DNA of 64,000 bases from Vigna angularis. Lineage: Eukaryota > Streptophyta > Magnoliopsida > Fabales > Fabaceae. The notes under the pieces were generated by a model that worked only from the letters and a program-made list of their open reading frames with translations, searched no databases and had not been told where the DNA came from. The stretch covers positions 2,852,001 through 2,916,000 of the forward strand of contig NC_068974.1 of assembly GCF_016808095.1 (NCBI RefSeq). Reading direction: 5' to 3'. Shown here in pieces: positions 1 to 10,036 of the stretch (its first letter is position 1; the number at the start of each line of letters is the position of its first letter). Position numbers and translations under genes: made by a program.

Positions 1-3
1 TTA

Positions 4-1187
4 ATGGAAATTCTTGCTGCTACCAGGGGCACACCAGGAGCGTCCTCTTCAAACGCTGCCCAACATACTGAGTGGAGCTTGGAAAGCTTCCTTCAACACC
101 ATCCTGCAAAATTCAGTGGGAAATGCCTTCCTGATGAGGCGGACCAGTGGCTAAGGGATATGGAACGGATTTACAACGCCAAGAGGTGTCCAGATGACAA
201 CCGGTTAGCCTTTACGGAATATCTGCTGACTGGCGAAGCTAGCCACTGGTGGACGAGCATGAAAGCCATTTTAACGGACGCTCAGAGTCCCATCACTTGG
301 GCCGTTTTCAGAAATAAGTTCTATGAGGAGTACTTCCCAGACAGCGTTCGTTACGCTAAGGAAGTTGAGTTTCTTCAACTGGTGCAAGGAGCGAAGTCTG
401 TATCGGAGTATACCAACACGTTCAAACACCTGTTGAGGTTCAATACCATGGCGACCAATGAGGAATGGTAGTGCAGAAAGTTTGAAAACGGGCTGAGGAG
501 TGATCTGAAAGTGTTAATCTCCAGTTTGTGTATTTGGTCTTTCCCTGCAATGGTTGAGAGGGCCAAAGTATTGGAGAAAAATATGGCAAAGGCCGAACAA
601 CAGAAGAAGCAACAAGCAACCAGAGGACCAATTATATCAAGGACGAATCTGAATCAGAATAGGACACCGTACGCACGTCCGGTTCAGACGAGTGGTTCAC
701 AAGCTTTAGTGGTTGCTGGATAGTCTGGACAACAGGGAGCGATTAAATGTTTCCAGTGTGGAGGACCCCATTTCAGATCAGTCTGTCCTCAGTTGGTAGG
801 AGGAAAGTATTACACTCGGTGTAGAAGAAATGGCCATCTGGAGAACGAGTGCAATATGGGTGGACGAGCGGTCATGAGGCTACCGAACGTTGGAAGGACC
901 CAGCAAGGGAGAGGTGGTCGAGCCCAAGCTGTTGGGAGAGTATATGCACTAACGGGCGCTGAAGCTGCTAGTTCAGGTACACTAATTACCAGCACCTGTT
1001 TAGTATATGGAGAACCCTGTTGCGTGTTGTATGATTCGGGGGTGACACACTCCTTCATCTCGAAGGCGTGCATTGAAAAACTGGGGTTAGATGAGAGTGA
1101 GATGCAGTTTGACTTGGTGGTGTCAACCCCAGCAGCTGGCGAGGTTAGGACGTCTACAGTCTGTATTAGATGTCCTATTGAGGTAGA
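4..1187 (+). pseudogene. Element A gag and protease N-terminal half, with two premature stops
   Basis: One reading frame holds a retrotransposon gag domain (residues about 25-150, with the DEADQWLRDMER and ASHWW motifs), two zinc-knuckle-like motifs (CFQCGGPHFRSVC near 748, and a second near 820-850 whose first cysteine is tyrosine) and the start of the aspartic protease with active site DSG (near 1035). Gag coats the RNA in virus-like particles and the protease matures it. The frame is broken by TAG at 469-471 and TAG at 721-723. The related gag of element C has glutamine at both places, so both fit CAG-to-TAG changes. The frame then runs into the Sirevirus insertion at 1188 and resumes at 10037. 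The true gag start is left of the window. Confidence 0.85.
1183..1187. repeat. Target site duplication GTAGA (left copy) of Sirevirus S
   Basis: GTAGA precedes the TG of the left LTR here and follows the CA of the right LTR at 10032-10036. Removing S plus one copy restores the open protease frame of element A, which independently confirms the boundaries. Confidence 0.95.
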
Positions 1188-2280
1188 TGTCAGAGCGGCT
1201 GCAGCGGAATGGTTAGCGTGGGAACAAACCAAGAGGGGGGGTGAATTGGTTATATTCAAATATTGTCCCTTTTTAATATTTTTCTCTTAATTTCTTACTA
1301 AGCAGATAATTAAACTTAAATAACAGAGTAAGGGAAAGAGAAAAATTACACAGGTATTTTATCCTGGTTTAGATCACTAGGATCCTACGTCCAGTCGCTT
1401 ATCTCAAACAAGATAAACCTTTTTCACTATCACAAAACTATTACAAATATTAGTCACACAGAAAAACAATTTGTAACAGTTTAGAAATTACCACCTCTCT
1501 TGAAACCACAAGAGATGAACTTACACCTCCTTTGAATCTTCACAAAGGATGATCACCTCCTTCGAATGCTTCACGAAGGATGATTCTCTTCCAGACACTT
1601 CCTCAGACACACCAAGGATGATCAAGCTATTCCTCTGTCACCGCAGTACCACTTCAGGACTTTGCAGACAAGAGTTTCCTTAGCTTCAGCAATTTCACAG
1701 AGTTCTCAAAAGAGTTCAGAGTACTTGAGCACAAGGGAAGAGTTGGAGTTGAGAGAAAGTGAGAGTCTATTTATAGACTCATCCAAAGGCTCCTCCATTT
1801 TCGCTTTTAGACTTTCTGACTGTGTTAATCGATTAGCTACAGTGGTTAATCGATTAACAACCCAACGGATACTTCAACGGCTCTAAAAACGGCTAGTTTT
1901 TCAAACGTTCACCTTGTTAATCGATTAACAGCCCTTGTTAATCGATTAACGCTAATCGATTAACACCCTCTGTTAATCGATTAGCACTGCACTGCTGGGC
2001 TTCTTCATGGCGCACTGGAACAATCGATTAACAGCCCTTGTTAATCGATTAACGCTAATCGATTAGCACCTCTTGTTAATCGATTAGCACTGCACAAAAT
2101 TTTGCTTATGGCTTATTTTTACATCACTTTTGAATGCATACATAAAACTACTAATTTTCCTATGTTCATACAATTATTACAAAAGATTACAAGTCTTCAA
2201 AGATCATTCTTCATGAGTCTTGTTTGTTCTTGACTTGAATTGGACATCATCAAAACTTCATCTTTATCAATTTGCTAACA
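1188..2280 (-). repeat. 3' LTR of Sirevirus S
   Basis: The LTR is 1093 bp and bounded by TG and CA. On the minus strand it holds about ten copies of the palindrome TTAATCGATTAA (or a one-base variant) between about 2090 and 1825, followed by a TATAAATA box near 1775-1768 inside a small dyad. This is the U3 enhancer-like block and core promoter. It pairs with 8939-10031. Confidence 0.95.
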
Positions 2281-2490
2281 ATCTCCCCCTTTTTGATGAT
2301 GATCAAAACTTTCTTGATTTAAAGCTTTTGGTAATAATCTGTATTTGAAACACAACTTAAGGAAGAAATAATGGTTAGGGTACTTAGAAATAAGTTTAAG
2401 GCTTTAAATATTTCTCCCCCTTTTTGATCATTATTAAAAAGTGATGAATAAGTGCTCCCCCTAATTTGATTAGAAATTATACTCCCCCTT
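2281..2490 (-). promoter_or_regulatory. Polypurine tract and extra polypurine copies of Sirevirus S
   Basis: Immediately before the 3' LTR the minus strand reads AAAAAGGGGGAGAT, the primer site for plus-strand DNA synthesis. Further AGGGGGAG-type copies lie near 2411-2420, 2454-2461 and 2481-2488. Several polypurine copies are a known Sirevirus trait. Confidence 0.85.
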
Positions 2491-2611
2491 AATAAAAGCA
2501 TGTAGGCATAGAATAAGAAAAGACAACATACATTTTATTGAATATTAAGATGCAAGCATACAAGGAAATATAAAGGGCACACACTAATAAAAGCATAGAA
2601 ACATAAATTTC

Positions 2612-3745
2612 CTAGGGCTCATCATCGCTATCGGGTACATAGAGTTTTGCCAGTTTTTCATCAATCTCCTTAAGATGATTATCAATTGCATCATATCTAA
2701 GAGCATGATAAGCCATCATATCATCCATCCGTGATTGCTGCATAGAAGCCATATCTGCAATTTGTCTAGATATACTCTCTAGACTATATTCTTGGGGAGG
2801 ATGGGATGGTCCAGCAACATTGGTTGGATGAGGCATAGGTATATCTTCATCTTCTTCAGCTGATGCATCATCTTCTGGTGCAATATCATCTTCAGCACGG
2901 ACAAACATATTTCCTTGGCGTATAAATCCCATTTGATGCAAAGCTGATTCCTCAATTTCATGACTTCTTAAGACGGATAGATGTTTCTCTCCGGTGACAT
3001 CAACTCCTTTATACACACATATTAAGGAAATAAGGAGGGGATATGGAAGATGACCTCTATCATACCTCTTTGCCCGGACAATAGTGTCGGAGATAAGATC
3101 TACCCAATTGATTTTGATATTTTGAGTAATGGCAGACATGATTATGAGATCAATTTCAAAGCATTGGGCTAGGTTTGAGCCTCTTGGACACAACAACCAT
3201 ACAATAAGATAATGAAGAACCCTTTCCTCCATTCTAAGATTTCCTACAAGAAGATATCGCCTATTTGGTAGAGGTTGTTGAGGGTTGCGCATGAAAGAAC
3301 GATATGCCAAAATTTTGTTAAAATCACCAAAGTCATTTGGCACATGCATGGTATTTTCTAAGATGGGAAGATGAGCAACATTGGTCCAAATGTCATTATC
3401 CAGAATGATATCTATCCCTTTTACACGAGTGTAAATAATACCGTTTTGGGATTTTAGATTGTAGTAGAATACTCTTACCAAATCTGGATAATATCTCCCT
3501 TGAAGTTGCAGTAGATGCTGGACACCTTGCTCAATCAATTGCTGAGAAAATTGAAATTGATGTGTGGTAAACCAATTGAGATCTACAAATTTTTGACGAA
3601 GAATCTTGCGTTCTTTCCACATTTGTAGATATTCTTCATGCTTTCCATCATCGGAAATCCACCCTTGAATATTCGGACCACGTGCAATAGGTGTGCTTTC
3701 CGATCCATAGCTTCTTCTTCTTCTTCTTCTTGATGGTTCAGCCAT
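2612..3745 (-). CDS. Sirevirus S accessory protein in the env-like position (377 aa)
   Basis: This intact 377-residue ORF lies between pol and the 3' LTR, where SIRE-type elements carry an env-like or other extra gene. It begins with an arginine run (residues 5-11). The middle (about 50-260) resembles the 'putative plant transposon protein' family found in many plant elements, with motifs such as YYNLKSQNG and PRGSNLAQ. An acidic stretch (about 285-305) and a predicted helical C-terminus follow. I see no signal peptide and no clear membrane segment, so a true envelope role is not supported. A palindrome block and a TATA-like sequence upstream suggest its own promoter. The family assignment is from memory of motifs, not from a search. 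Confidence 0.7.
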   Translation of the reverse strand: MAEPSRRRRRRSYGSESTPIARGPNIQGWISDDGKHEEYLQMWKERKILRQKFVDLNWFTTHQFQFSQQLIEQGVQHLLQLQGRYYPDLVRVFYYNLKSQNGIIYTRVKGIDIILDNDIWTNVAHLPILENTMHVPNDFGDFNKILAYRSFMRNPQQPLPNRRYLLVGNLRMEERVLHYLIVWLLCPRGSNLAQCFEIDLIIMSAITQNIKINWVDLISDTIVRAKRYDRGHLPYPLLISLICVYKGVDVTGEKHLSVLRSHEIEESALHQMGFIRQGNMFVRAEDDIAPEDDASAEEDEDIPMPHPTNVAGPSHPPQEYSLESISRQIADMASMQQSRMDDMMAYHALRYDAIDNHLKEIDEKLAKLYVPDSDDEP

Positions 3746-3837
3746 GAGAGCAAGAGATTTGAATTTTGAGAGAAGAAATGAAGTGATTTTGAGTTGTAGA
3801 GGGATGGGTAAAGTGAGTGGGTAAAAATGAGGGATGG

Positions 3838-4025
3838 TATGGGTTTAAATAGGCCAAAAAAATGACCCCCCAACGTTCAAATTCAAAAAGTTACCGTTTA
3901 TAGCCGTTTATAACGGCTAGATTCTGCAGAATTTACTGCAGGTTACCGTTGTTAATCGATTAACAGGGTGTGTTAATCGATTAACGTTAATCGATTAACA
4001 GGACGTGTTAATCGATTAACAGACG
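3838..4025 (-). promoter_or_regulatory. Putative internal promoter of the Sirevirus accessory ORF, U3-like
   Basis: Between the pol stop (4068) and the accessory start codon (3745) lie four TTAATCGATTAAC palindromes (about 3953-4020), an AACGGCTAG stretch (about 3912-3921) and, about 100 bp before the ATG, a TATTTAAA sequence (about 3843-3850). The LTR U3 has the same parts in the same order: palindromes, AACGGCTAG-like sequence, then TATA box. The sequence similarity is visible; promoter function is inferred. Confidence 0.55.
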
Positions 4026-4067
4026 CTGATTTCCGAAAATCAGCAAATTGTTCTGCTTTTTAATTTT

Positions 4068-7000
4068 TTAACATGTTTTTAATATCCCTAGGTCTCTTCT
4101 AAGCTCATAGAATCTATCTTTAGGCAATGCTTTGGTGAAAATATCAGCTAATTGGTGTTGGGTATCAATATACTCTATTTCACAATCTCCTTTTTGCACA
4201 TGATCTCTAAGAAAGTGATGCCTAATCTCAATGTGCTTGGTTCTAGAGTGCATTATGGGATTCTTTGTAAGGTTTATTGCACTTGTATTATCACACTTAA
4301 GTGGTATATGATCTAAGTGAATGTCATAATCTTCTAATTGCTGTTTCATCCATAAGATTTGCGCACAGCAATTTCCCGCAGCAATATATTCAGCCTCAGT
4401 GGTAGATAAGGCTACACAGGCTTGTTTCTTAGAATGCCAAGAAACTAAGGAGCTACCTAGAAGATGACATGTTCCACCAGTGCTTTTTCTATCTATCTTA
4501 CAACCTCCATAATCAGCATCTGAAAATCCTACAAGACTAGGTTCCGTTCCAGATGGATACCATAAACCAAATGATGCAGTTCCCTTAAGATATTTCAATA
4601 TTCTTTTAACTGCAGTAAGGTGAGATTCTCTAGGACTAGATTGATACCTAGCGCACACACAAACACTTTGCATAATATCTGGTCGACTAGCAGTGAGATA
4701 TAGCAAAGAACCTATCATACATCTATATTTAGTTTGATTTACCTCTTTACCTGACTCATCTTTGTCAAGATAGCAAGAGGTTCCCATAGGAGTAGATGCT
4801 TCCTTTGCTTTGTCCATTTCAAACTTTTTAAGAATTTCTCTACAATACTTAGTTTGAGAAATGAACGTACCTTCTTTCATTTGCTTAATTTGAAGGCCAA
4901 GGAAGAATGTTAATTCTCCCATCATAGACATTTCAAATTCACCCTGCATAGTCTTAGAAAATTCCTCACAAAGAGATTTATTAGTTGATCCAAAAATAAT
5001 ATCATCAACATATACTTGAATAATCAAAATATGTTTTCCAACTCTCTTAATAAACAAAGTGGAATCAACTTTTCCTCTATTGAAATCATTTTCTAAAAGA
5101 AAATTGCTAAGTCTTTCATACCAAGATCTAGGTGCTTGTTTTAAACCATAAAGTGCTTTCTTTAATTTATAGATGTGATTTGGAAATTTAAAATCTTCAA
5201 AACCGGGTGGTTGTTCAACATACACATCTTCTTTTATAAAACCATTTAGAAATGCACTTTTAACATCCATTTGAAATAATTTAAATTTCATTATAGATGC
5301 ATAAGCAAGAAGTAGGCGTATTGCCTCTAACCTGGCAACTGGAGCATATGTCTCATCATAATCTATACCTTCTTCTTGACTATATCCTTGAGCCACAAGT
5401 CTAGCTTTATTCTTGGTGATGTTTCCATCTTCATCCAGTTTGTTTCTAAATACCCATTTTGTTCCAATTACTTGATGAGTATCTTCTCTAGGAATCAATT
5501 CCCAAACTTGATTTCTTTCAAACTGGTTGAGTTCTTCTTGCATTGCTATACACCATTGTTCATCTTGAAAAGCTTCCTTAATGTTCTTAGGTTCAATCTG
5601 CGACATAAAAGCTACATTCATACAAAAATTAACTAAATTTCTTCTAGTGTTTACCCCTTTTGATATGTCGCCAATGATGTTGTCCAATGATAATCCTCTA
5701 GGTTGTTGCCATATTTTGTTTAGATCTTCATCATCTTGAGGATTATTCATTTTCTCTTCATTGGTTGTCTTTTGCAAGTCTTCATTTTCACCTGCATCTG
5801 ATTCATCTGACTCAAGAGGTTTTACCTCAAGGTCCACAATTTCATCAAAGACAACATGCACAGATTCTTCTATTTCAAGTGTTTTCCGATTAAAAACTCT
5901 ATAAGCTTTGCTAGTTAGAGAATATCCTAGAAAAATAGCTTCATCGGATTTGGAATCAAATTTTCCTAAATTTTGTTTTCCATTATTTAAGACAAAACAT
6001 TTGCATCCACAAATTCTTAAATGTGAAACATTTGGTTTTCTACCTTTAAAAAGTTCATAAGGAGTACATTTCAAAATTGGCCTAATAAGCATTCTATTCA
6101 ATACATAACATGCAGTACTCACAGCATCAGCCCAAAATTGTTTAGGAACACTATATTCATTTAACATAGTTCTAGCAAGTTCCTCTAAGGATCTATTCTT
6201 TCTTTCTACAACTCCATTTTGTTGAGGAGTTCTAGGTGCAGAAAAATTATGAGAAATGCCATATTCTTCACAAAAAGTTTCAAAATATTCATTTTGAAAT
6301 TCACCTCCATGGTCACTTCTAATAGCCTTTATTTTCAAATCCTTTTCATTTTGAACTAAATTTGCAAACTTTTTAAATTCTTTGAAAGCTTCACTTTTAA
6401 GAGTAAGAAAGAAAGTCCAAGTATATCTTGAATAATCATCCACAATAACTAAAGCATAATAATTTCCTCCAAAACTTTTTATCCTAGAGGGACCAAATAA
6501 ATCCATGTGCAAAAGTTCTAAGGGTTTTAAACTAGAAACAATATTTTTCGAATGAAAAGATGATTTCACTTGTTTTCCCTTTTGACATGCATCACACAAT
6601 TTATTTTTCACATATTTTAGTTTTGGTAAACCAATTACTAAGTCTTTAGAAATGAGTTTATTCAATTGTTGCATATGAATATGTGCAGCTCTTTTATGCC
6701 ATAACCATGGATTTTCTTCTTTTACTACTAAACATGAAATATTCCTATTTGATGCATTTTCCAAATCAATCAAATAAATATTGTTATGCCTAATTCCTTT
6801 CAAAGCAATTTCAGAAGAATCATCTTTATAAATAGTGCAAGAATTTTGTTCGAAGGTTACCTTGAATCCTTTATCACATAATTGACTAATGCTAATTAAG
6901 TTATGCTTTAATCCTTCCACATATAGCACGTCTTTGATCATCAAGGTATCTTCACTTCCAATATCTCCAATTCCAAGGATTTTTCCTTTGTTGTTATCAC

Positions 7001-7097
7001 CATAGGTGACAAAGCCTCGTTCCTTTTTCCGGAAGCTTGTAAATTTCTTTTTATCTCCGGTCATGTGTTTTGAACATCCACTGTCAAGACACCACAT
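4068..7097 (-). CDS. Sirevirus S pol: protease, integrase, reverse transcriptase, RNase H (1009 aa)
   Basis: This ORF of about 1009 residues starts inside the protease at [13 protein letters not shown] (aspartic active site DSG). It continues with the integrase HHCC region ([16 protein letters not shown], about 130-175), the DDE core ([28 protein letters not shown], about 195-305), the reverse transcriptase ([12 protein letters not shown], then the catalytic YVDDIIFGS, about 550-720) and copia RNase H ([19 protein letters not shown], about 865-930). Its order, integrase before RT, is that of Ty1/copia. All catalytic motifs I checked are present and there is no internal stop. Upstream, the link to gag is broken by stops between 7098 and 7205, so the shown start is only the first Met of the open stretch. 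It makes the enzymes for cDNA synthesis and integration. Confidence 0.93.
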   Translation of the reverse strand: MWCLDSGCSKHMTGDKKKFTSFRKKERGFVTYGDNNKGKILGIGDIGSEDTLMIKDVLYVEGLKHNLISISQLCDKGFKVTFEQNSCTIYKDDSSEIALKGIRHNNIYLIDLENASNRNISCLVVKEENPWLWHKRAAHIHMQQLNKLISKDLVIGLPKLKYVKNKLCDACQKGKQVKSSFHSKNIVSSLKPLELLHMDLFGPSRIKSFGGNYYALVIVDDYSRYTWTFFLTLKSEAFKEFKKFANLVQNEKDLKIKAIRSDHGGEFQNEYFETFCEEYGISHNFSAPRTPQQNGVVERKNRSLEELARTMLNEYSVPKQFWADAVSTACYVLNRMLIRPILKCTPYELFKGRKPNVSHLRICGCKCFVLNNGKQNLGKFDSKSDEAIFLGYSLTSKAYRVFNRKTLEIEESVHVVFDEIVDLEVKPLESDESDAGENEDLQKTTNEEKMNNPQDDEDLNKIWQQPRGLSLDNIIGDISKGVNTRRNLVNFCMNVAFMSQIEPKNIKEAFQDEQWCIAMQEELNQFERNQVWELIPREDTHQVIGTKWVFRNKLDEDGNITKNKARLVAQGYSQEEGIDYDETYAPVARLEAIRLLLAYASIMKFKLFQMDVKSAFLNGFIKEDVYVEQPPGFEDFKFPNHIYKLKKALYGLKQAPRSWYERLSNFLLENDFNRGKVDSTLFIKRVGKHILIIQVYVDDIIFGSTNKSLCEEFSKTMQGEFEMSMMGELTFFLGLQIKQMKEGTFISQTKYCREILKKFEMDKAKEASTPMGTSCYLDKDESGKEVNQTKYRCMIGSLLYLTASRPDIMQSVCVCARYQSSPRESHLTAVKRILKYLKGTASFGLWYPSGTEPSLVGFSDADYGGCKIDRKSTGGTCHLLGSSLVSWHSKKQACVALSTTEAEYIAAGNCCAQILWMKQQLEDYDIHLDHIPLKCDNTSAINLTKNPIMHSRTKHIEIRHHFLRDHVQKGDCEIEYIDTQHQLADIFTKALPKDRFYELRRDLGILKTC

Positions 7098-7690
7098 ATA
7101 CTTCCTTGGTTTTGATAATTCCTACAACATAAAAAGAACAAGTTATTTAGGTACCCAACTACTTTGTATGGGTCCTTTGGGTTAGATTTAAGAAGATTAA
7201 AATCATTTTACAACCCAAGCATATCTACCACTTGGAACACCATAATGCTTAATTTTACATTTGTTTGATGTATGACCCTTTTTCATACAATAAAAGCATG
7301 ATGCAACATTTGTGTTCCTATAAGTTGTTCCTTTTTGTACCCAAGTTCTACGGGTTCTATGATTATGTTTAATTTTAGGAACATACTTATTTTTAACAAC
7401 CTTATTTTCATTAGTTTTACTACATTCTCCAGTGGTTGTATTTTCAGAAAAATATTTGAATTTTATGCAAGATTCACATTCATTATTAGCAACATATTTT
7501 TCTTTTTCATAATATAAAACTTTACTTTTTAAATTTCTAATTTCTTCCGCTTGATATAAAAATTTATTTTTCAAGCTTCTGTTTTCTTCAGATAAATTTG
7601 TAAATTCAGTTTTCAAATTATCATTTATTTTAGAGAAATTTTCAGAAGTAATTTTCAAATTTTTTATTTTCTTCAAGAACATTTTCAAAA
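7098..7690 (-). pseudogene. Sirevirus S gag C-terminal / protease linker, frame-broken
   Basis: The stretch 7203-7688 encodes a coiled-coil-like segment and a second zinc knuckle (CFYCMKKGHTSNKC) in the same frame as pol but one frame away from gag. The switch from gag occurs at a run of six A near 7665-7672; with one A fewer the gag frame would run straight into this segment. Between 7098 and 7205 the expected linker residues (PKGPIQSSWVPK) are present but split over frames, again near short A and G runs. Sireviruses normally have one open frame here. Either small indels occurred, or these are homopolymer errors in the assembly. Confidence 0.65.
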
Positions 7691-8904
7691 TTTAATTTTA
7701 TCTCTTTGAAATCCTTTTTCAATTTCTTATGAGCTATATCTAATTTTTCGGATTCTACTAATAAAGCAGCATAAGTATCATGCAATTCAGTTTCACTATC
7801 ATATTGACTAGAATTATCTGAATCGTTAGATGTACTTACTTGGCTTCCAGAGTCATCGTCATCCGCCATTAGACATATGTTTGCTTCTTCATCAGAACTG
7901 CTCGAGTCAGAAATTGATTCGTTGTCATCGTCCCATGCGATGTATGCTTTCTTTTTCTTGAAGAACTTCTTTTCTTTCTTTTCTTCACCCTTCTTTTGAT
8001 TTGGGCAGTCTGCTTTTAAGTGTCCTTTTTCTCCGCAACCATAGCATCTATAGTTTGAGGAAGATCCTTGATTTTCTCTCTTTTCATTTCTGAATCTTCC
8101 TTTACCTTTTGATTTCATGAACCTATTGAACCTCTTGATGAGTAAACTCAAATTTTCATCTTCTTCTGAGTCTTCATCTTCCATTTTGCTTTTGTTCTTT
8201 TCTACCTCAGATTTGAAGGCTAGAGTCTTTTTCTTAGTTTTTGCTTCTTCTTCATCTAGTCTTCCGAGGTCAAGTTCATGCTCTCTCAACTTTCCAAATA
8301 ATGCAGCCATTGTCATTGTGTTGAGATTTTGTGACTCAGAAATTGCAGTCACTTTTGGTTGCCAAGACCTGTCTAAAGATTTCAAAATTTTAATATTAAG
8401 CTCATCAGTATCGAAAGACTTACCTAATCCAATAAGATGATTTACGATGTTGGTGAAGCGTTTCTGAACATCTACTATTGTTTCCCCTTGCTTCATTCTG
8501 AACATCTCGTATTCCTGGATTAAGGTATTCTTTCTAGCTCTCTTTACATCATCTGTACCTTCATGGGTTACTCTAAGTACTTCCCACATATCTTGTGCAG
8601 TTTTACAAATAGAAATCCTGTAAAACTCGTCAACAGTTAGAGCAGATGAAATAATATTACGAGCTTTTACATCATTACCAAATTTTCTCTTATCTTCAGC
8701 AGTCCATTGGTCACGGGGCTTTGGTTCCTGCATATTGTTAATTGGAACAAAAGGACCAGATACAACAGCATCCCAAATATCTATATCAATAGATTCCATA
8801 AAAATTTGCATTCTTACCTTCCAGAATGCGTAATTTTCACCTGTGAATAGTGGTGGTCTATTGATAGAAGCACCCTCTGCAAAGGTTTGGTGCGATCCCG
8901 CCAT
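7642..8904 (-). CDS. Sirevirus S gag (about 420 aa)
   Basis: This copia-type gag has an N-terminal domain with PPLFTGENYAFWKVRMQ (about residues 15-32), the UBN2-like region (about 60-200, with DMWEVLRVTHEG), a lysine/glutamate-rich stretch and one zinc knuckle CYGCGEKGHLKADC (about residue 290). It then has an acidic serine-rich tail. It forms virus-like particles and packages RNA. I chose the Met at 8904 (MAGSHQTF) because the open frame upstream of it overlaps the primer binding site, which is normally untranslated leader. The frame stops at 7642, where a one-base shift leads to the coiled coil and second zinc knuckle. Confidence 0.9.
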   Translation of the reverse strand: MAGSHQTFAEGASINRPPLFTGENYAFWKVRMQIFMESIDIDIWDAVVSGPFVPINNMQEPKPRDQWTAEDKRKFGNDVKARNIISSALTVDEFYRISICKTAQDMWEVLRVTHEGTDDVKRARKNTLIQEYEMFRMKQGETIVDVQKRFTNIVNHLIGLGKSFDTDELNIKILKSLDRSWQPKVTAISESQNLNTMTMAALFGKLREHELDLGRLDEEEAKTKKKTLAFKSEVEKNKSKMEDEDSEEDENLSLLIKRFNRFMKSKGKGRFRNEKRENQGSSSNYRCYGCGEKGHLKADCPNQKKGEEKKEKKFFKKKKAYIAWDDDNESISDSSSSDEEANICLMADDDDSGSQVSTSNDSDNSSQYDSETELHDTYAALLVESEKLDIAHKKLKKDFKEIKLNFENVLEENKKFENYF

Positions 8905-8924
8905 TTGAATGACTATCAAAGCAA

Positions 8925-8936
8925 GCTCTGATACCA
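8925..8936 (-). other. Primer binding site of Sirevirus S (initiator Met tRNA)
   Basis: Two bases after the 5' LTR the minus strand reads TGGTATCAGAGC, the usual complement of the 3' end of plant initiator methionine tRNA. It starts minus-strand cDNA synthesis. Confidence 0.93.
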
Positions 8937-8938
8937 AT

Positions 8939-10031
8939 TGTCAGAGCGGCTGCAGCGGAATGGTTAGCGTGGGAACAAACCAAGAGGGGGGGTGAATTGG
9001 TTATATTCAAATATTGTCCCTTTTTAATATTTTTCTCTTAATTTCTTACTAAGCAGATAATTAAACTTAAATAACAGAGTAAGGGAAAGAGAAAAATTAC
9101 ACAGGTATTTTATCCTGGTTCAGATCACTAGGATCCTACGTCCAGTCGCTTATCTCAAACAAGATAAACCTTTTTCACTATCACAAAACTATTACAAATA
9201 TTAGTCACACAGAAAAACAATTTGTAACAGTTTAGAAATTACCACCTCTCTTGAAACCACAAGAGATGAACTTACACCTCCTTTGAATCTTCACAAAGGA
9301 TGATCACCTCCTTCGAATGCTTCACGAAGGATGATTCTCTTCCAGACACTTCCTCAGACACACCAAGGATGATCAAGCTATTCCTCTGTCACCGCAGTAC
9401 CACTTCAGGACTTTGCAGACAAGAGTTTCCTTAGCTTCAGCAATTTCACAGAGTTCTCAAAAGAGTTCAGAGTACTTGAGCACAAGGGAAGAGTTAGAGT
9501 TGAGAGAAAGTGAGAGTCTATTTATAGACTCATCCAAAGGCTCCTCCATTTTCGCTTTTAGACTTTCTGACTGTGTTAATCGATTAGCTACAGTGGTTAA
9601 TCGATTAACAACCCAACGGATACTTCAACGGCTCTAAAAACGGCTAGTTTTTCAAACGTTCACCTTGTTAATCGATTAACAGCCCTTGTTAATCGATTAA
9701 CGCTAATCGATTAACACCCTCTGTTAATCGATTAGCACTGCACTGCTGGGCTTCTTCATGGCGCACTGGAACAATCGATTAACAGCCCTTGTTAATCGAT
9801 TAACGCTAATCGATTAGCACCTCTTGTTAATCGATTAGCACTGCACAAAATTTTGCTTATGGCTTATTTTTACATCACTTTTGAATGCATACATAAAACT
9901 ACTAATTTTCCTATGTTCATACAATTATTACAAAAGATTACAAGTCTTCAAAGATCATTCTTCATGAGTCTTGTTTGTTCTTGACTTGAATTGGACATCA
10001 TCAAAACTTCATCTTTATCAATTTGCTAACA
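8939..10031 (-). repeat. 5' LTR of Sirevirus S
   Basis: This 1093-bp LTR is nearly identical to 1188-2280, with the same palindromes (about 9575-9840) and TATA box (near 9519-9526). On the minus strand it starts TGTTAGCAAATTG and ends GCTCTGACA. It drives transcription of S. Confidence 0.95.
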
Positions 10032-10036
10032 GTAGA
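10032..10036. repeat. Target site duplication GTAGA (right copy) of Sirevirus S
   Basis: It matches the copy at 1183-1187. Confidence 0.95.

Larger units (their letters stand above)
1188..10031 (-). mobile_element. Element S: complete Sirevirus (Ty1/copia, SIRE/Maximus type)
   Basis: The 8844-bp element has two 1093-bp LTRs that differ at only two sites I could find (T/C near 1370 against 9121, and G/A near 1745 against 9496). It has an initiator-Met primer site, gag, pol in the copia order (protease, integrase, RT, RNase H), an extra ORF after pol, and several polypurine-like AGGGGGAG copies before the 3' LTR. Multiple polypurine motifs and palindrome-rich LTRs are known hallmarks of Sireviruses. 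It lies on the minus strand inside element A. Low LTR divergence means a recent insertion, although the gag-to-protease region carries several frame breaks. Confidence 0.95.

Noticed and set aside
810..1259. 149-codon minus-strand ORF opposite gag
   Set aside because: It is a shadow of the A gag/protease frame and has no recognised motif.
7642..7690. A canonical -1 slippery heptamer at the gag end of S
   Set aside because: The A run is present, but the zero-frame phase does not fit X XXY YYZ, and the shift needed is +1.
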